Source of the DNA: Sphingomonadales bacterium
Lineage (GTDB): Bacteria > Pseudomonadota > Alphaproteobacteria > Sphingomonadales > Sphingomonadaceae
Assembly: GCA_027489295.1 (NCBI GenBank)
Contig: JAIYAA010000073.1
Location: 1 to 35,277 of the forward strand
Reading direction: 5' to 3'
DNA: 35,277 nt
Position 1 is the first letter of the stretch. The number at the start of each line of letters is the position of its first letter. Below, one piece after another: positions 32,374-35,277 of this stretch. The notes beneath the pieces were generated by a model. It worked only from the letters and a program-made list of their open reading frames with translations. It was not told the origin of the DNA and did not search any database. Position numbers and translations under genes: made by a program.

Positions 32374-34152
32374 ATGGCCGACACGACCCCGCCGCCGGCG
32401 CCGCGCCGCAAGCTCAGCAGCCTGCTCGTCATCTGGCAGTTCACCCGCCGCTATCCGCTGCAGATCGTCATCGCATCGATCTCGCTGGTCACCTCGTCGC
32501 TGGCGACGCTGTGGATCCCGCGCACCTTCCAGAAGATCGTCGACAACGGCTTCGCCAAGGGCGTCGACACCAGCCGGATCGGGGTCTATTTCGAGGGCCT
32601 GCTGGGCGTGATCCTGCTGCTGTCGGTGGCGACGGCGATCCGCTTTTTCTTCATCTCCTGGGTGGCCGAGCGCACCGTGGCGGACCTGCGCGTCGCCGTG
32701 CACCGCAACCTGCTGCGCCTCCCGCCGAAATGGTTCGAGGAAAACCGCCCGTCGGAGATCGCCTCGCGACTAACGTCGGATACCGCGCTGGTCGAGCAGG
32801 TGGTGGGTTCGACCGTCTCGATCGCGCTCAGGAACCTGCTGACCGGCATCGGCGGCGTGATCTATCTGTTCGTGCTGGCGCCCAAGATCGCAGCCTATCT
32901 GATCGTCGGCATGCCGCTGACCGTGCTGCCGATCGTCTGGCTGGGCGGGCGCGTCCGTCAATATTCGCGCAGCAGCCAAGACCGCGTGGCCGATATCGGC
33001 GCGATCGCCTCCGAGACGCTGGGCGCGATGCGGATCGTCCAGGCCTTCGGGCAGGAGCCACGCGAGAGCAAGCGCTTCCAGGACGCCGTGGTGCGCAGCT
33101 TCGCCGCCGCGCAGAAGCGATTCGCCCTGCGCGCGGTGATGACCGCGCTGGTCATCGGCCTGCTGTTCACCGCGATCACGCTGATCATGTGGGACGCCGT
33201 GTCGGGCGTCGCCGCCGGGCAGATCACCGGCGGCGCGATCACCGCCTTCGTGATCACCGCAGGACTCGTCACCGGCTCGTTCGGGGCGCTGACCGAAGTC
33301 TATGGCGACCTGCTGCGCGCCTCGGGCGCGGCCAGCCGGCTGGCCGAACTGCTCCAGCAGGAGCCGGACATCGCCGCCCCCGCCAACCCGGTCGCGCTGC
33401 CCAGCCCGGCCGAGGGTGCGATCGCGTTCGACGCGGTCACCTTCCGCTATCCCACCCGCCCCGAAGTCTCTGCGCTCCAGGATTTCTCGCTGTTCGTCGC
33501 ACCCGGCGAGACGGTGGCGGTGGTCGGTCCCTCGGGCGCCGGCAAGTCCACCCTGTTCCAGCTGCTCCAGCGCTTTTACGATCCCGAGGCGGGCGAGATC
33601 CGCATCGACGGCGTCGCCATCCCCAGGGCAGACCCGGCGGACGTCCGCGCCCGCATGGCGATGGTGCCGCAGGAAACGGTGATCTTCGCCGCCAGTGCGC
33701 GCGACAATCTGCGCTACGGCGCCTGGGAGGCCAGCGACGACGCGATCTGGGCCGCCGCCGAAGCCGCCAACGCCGCCGAATTCCTGCGGGTGCTGCCCGA
33801 GGGACTCGACACCTTCCTCGGCGAAGGCGGCGCGCGTCTGTCGGGCGGGCAGCGCCAACGGCTCGCCATCGCCCGCGCGCTGCTCCGCGACGCGCCGATC
33901 CTGCTGCTCGACGAAGCGACCAGCGCGCTCGATGCCGAAAGCGAGAAGCTGGTGCAGGATGCGCTGGAACGGTTGATGCAGGGCCGCACCACGCTGGTGA
34001 TCGCCCACCGCCTCGCCACGGTCCGCGCGGCCGAACGGATCATCGTGATGGATGCCGGCCGTATCGTGGAGACCGGAAGCCATGCCGAGCTGGTCGCGCA
34101 GGGCGGCCTCTATGCCCGGCTGGCGGCACTGCAGTTCAACGAGAGCGCCTAG
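32374..34152 (+). CDS. ABC exporter, fused permease-ATPase (MsbA/ABCB type)
   Basis: The 592-residue half-transporter would work as a homodimer in the inner membrane. The transmembrane domain (about 20-320, six spans) is followed by an ATPase. The ATPase has Walker A GPSGAGKST (about 386-394), Q-loop MVPQETVIF, signature LSGGQRQRLAIARALL (from residue 489), Walker B ILLLDEATSALD and H-loop IAHRLATV. All catalytic motifs are intact. The substrate (lipid, drug or peptide) cannot be read. The ATG at 32374 has no strong ribosome site. Its TAG stop shares the tetramer CTAG with the stop of the convergent EAL gene. Confidence 0.93.
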   Translation: MADTTPPPAPRRKLSSLLVIWQFTRRYPLQIVIASISLVTSSLATLWIPRTFQKIVDNGFAKGVDTSRIGVYFEGLLGVILLLSVATAIRFFFISWVAERTVADLRVAVHRNLLRLPPKWFEENRPSEIASRLTSDTALVEQVVGSTVSIALRNLLTGIGGVIYLFVLAPKIAAYLIVGMPLTVLPIVWLGGRVRQYSRSSQDRVADIGAIASETLGAMRIVQAFGQEPRESKRFQDAVVRSFAAAQKRFALRAVMTALVIGLLFTAITLIMWDAVSGVAAGQITGGAITAFVITAGLVTGSFGALTEVYGDLLRASGAASRLAELLQQEPDIAAPANPVALPSPAEGAIAFDAVTFRYPTRPEVSALQDFSLFVAPGETVAVVGPSGAGKSTLFQLLQRFYDPEAGEIRIDGVAIPRADPADVRARMAMVPQETVIFAASARDNLRYGAWEASDDAIWAAAEAANAAEFLRVLPEGLDTFLGEGGARLSGGQRQRLAIARALLRDAPILLLDEATSALDAESEKLVQDALERLMQGRTTLVIAHRLATVRAAERIIVMDAGRIVETGSHAELVAQGGLYARLAALQFNESA

Positions 34153-35277
34153 GCCGCAAGCGCTTCCCGCGCGCTCAGCCACTCGGAAAACGCCGGCGCC
34201 TCCAGCGGCCTAGCGAACCAATAGCCCTGCGCTTCCTCGCACCCCATGTTCGTGAGGATCGCGGCAGCCGCGTCGGTTTCGACGCCCTCGGCAACGACGT
34301 GGTGGCCAAGCTTGTGGATCAGGTCCGTCATCGTCTCGAGCAGCACATAATCGGCGCCTTGCGTCTCGTGCAGATCCCGCACGAAGGCCTGGTCGATCTT
34401 GACCACCTTCGCCGGGACCTGCTGGAGATAGGCAAGGCTGCTGTGTCCGGTGCCGAAATCGTCGATCGCCAGCCCCACCCCGGCGCCAGCGAGTTCGCGC
34501 AGCATCGCCAGCGCCTTTTCCGGCTGCGCCATCATCGCGCTTTCGGTCAGCTCGATCTCCAGGCGTTCGGGCCGCACCTGGCGCGCGAGCAGCGCCAGCT
34601 GGATGCGCTGGATCAAATCCTGCTCCATCAGATTGGCGGCCGAGATGTTGATCGAGAGCGTGAGGTCGAGCCCCGCCGCCTGCCACCGCGCCAGCTGGTC
34701 GAGCGCATGGTCCAGCACCCACTGCGTCGCAGGCCGGGCCAGCGCGGTCTGTTCGATGATGGGGATGAATTCTCCCGGTGACACATCGCCCAGCAGCGGA
34801 TGACGCCAGCGCAGCAGCGCCTCCGCCCCCACGCAGCGTCCCGTCGCGAGATCGACCCGCGGCTGGTAGACGAGCCGCAGTTGCTCGTCCGATTCCAGCG
34901 CCGCGCCGAAATCCTGGAGCAGGTCATAGTGGCGCCGCATCTCACTGTCGCGCGCGGTGGAATAGAGCGCGATCGCGCCATCCACCCGGCGTGCGTCCTG
35001 CGCCGCGCTGGCGGCACCGCGTAGCACATCCTCCGCCGTCACCTCGCCCAGACGGAAAGGCCGCAGCCCGATCGCGACGCTCGTGACGAACCGCACGCTG
35101 GACGTCGCGCGGATCCGCTCGAAGCCCTGTTCCAGCAGCGGCACATAGGTGTCGATGACGACGTCCGGCGACGACAGGAACGCAAACTGGGTCGTGCCGA
35201 CGTGATAGGCGGTGCGACCGGGTCCGAGAATGCCCTGAATCGCGACCGACGCCTCGCGGATCATCTCGTCCAGCCGC
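34149..35277 (-). CDS. EAL-domain cyclic-di-GMP phosphodiesterase with degenerate GGDEF, N-terminus outside window
   Basis: The frame is open to the end of the window, so the N-terminus is missing. The visible 376 residues or more include a degenerate GGDEF-like part (TTQFAFL where GGDEF is expected; ATSSVRFVTSVAIG follows). An EAL domain comes next, with GAEALLRW (the EAL itself), INISAANL, IELTESAMM, DDFGTGHSSLAYL, KIDQAF and AEGVETDAAA. The metal and catalytic residues of an active EAL appear present. It would hydrolyse c-di-GMP and influence biofilm or motility. It converges with the ABC gene and overlaps it by 4 nt. Confidence 0.93.
   Translation of the reverse strand, partial: RLDEMIREASVAIQGILGPGRTAYHVGTTQFAFLSSPDVVIDTYVPLLEQGFERIRATSSVRFVTSVAIGLRPFRLGEVTAEDVLRGAASAAQDARRVDGAIALYSTARDSEMRRHYDLLQDFGAALESDEQLRLVYQPRVDLATGRCVGAEALLRWRHPLLGDVSPGEFIPIIEQTALARPATQWVLDHALDQLARWQAAGLDLTLSINISAANLMEQDLIQRIQLALLARQVRPERLEIELTESAMMAQPEKALAMLRELAGAGVGLAIDDFGTGHSSLAYLQQVPAKVVKIDQAFVRDLHETQGADYVLLETMTDLIHKLGHHVVAEGVETDAAAAILTNMGCEEAQGYWFARPLEAPAFSEWLSAREALAA

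Noticed and set aside
32511..34781. Plus-strand long frame across the ABC exporter and EAL genes
   Set aside because: Alternative frame of the ABC gene running antisense into the EAL gene; no motifs.

Overview
The window is about 35 kb of high-G+C chromosomal DNA, roughly two thirds G+C by eye. It has dense, short-spaced genes, frequent GTG and TTG starts, TonB-receptor architecture and candidate EcfG-type (general stress response) promoters. These features together suggest an alphaproteobacterium, most likely a sphingomonad (Sphingomonas or a close relative). That assignment is an inference from gene content and was not checked by any search. I saw no rRNA, tRNA, transposase, prophage or CRISPR array. 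No gap without a gene exceeds 300 bases.

Layout. 1-5.0 kb: the 3' end of ribF, a large TonB-dependent receptor with its own terminator, and a CinA-like/GFA-like gene pair. 5.0-8.4 kb: map; a threonine-aldolase-family gene behind an unusually structured leader; then a convergent ferredoxin-NADP reductase and a small hypothetical gene. 8.5-11.9 kb: a soluble chemoreceptor-like protein behind a possible Pho box, then the nitrogen pair PII-glnA with a good sigma-54 promoter. 12-16.6 kb: an M13 metallopeptidase; an S24-type repressor co-transcribed with a METTL20-like methyltransferase behind a triple-repeat operator; a divergent pair of small genes; and a membrane hypothetical. 16.6-20.5 kb: an exosortase-A-type exopolysaccharide segment (glycosyltransferase, 50-residue membrane protein, O-glycosylation ligase/polymerase, acyltransferase).

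20.4-25.3 kb: a stress cluster of a DJ-1/PfpI protein, topoisomerase IB, MscS channel, YkvA protein and PPOX-type general stress protein. One promoter here matches the EcfG consensus exactly (GGAAC-N17-CGTT), and a divergent pair shares a palindromic -35. A glucokinase-family gene with altered catalytic positions follows. 25.4-32.2 kb: carbon metabolism, with a DUF805 membrane protein, thiolase, MaoC hydratase, bifunctional PutA and an intracellular PHA depolymerase. 32.3-35.3 kb: an ABC exporter and a truncated EAL-domain protein.

The genes are mostly housekeeping. The most unusual material is regulatory: the SAM-I-like leader before the aldolase, the candidate EcfG promoters (two symmetric and one exact), the three-copy TCCTAC operator, and REP-like palindromes between convergent genes. 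The most unusual protein is the glucokinase-family member, in which both the phosphate loop and the catalytic Asp position are changed.
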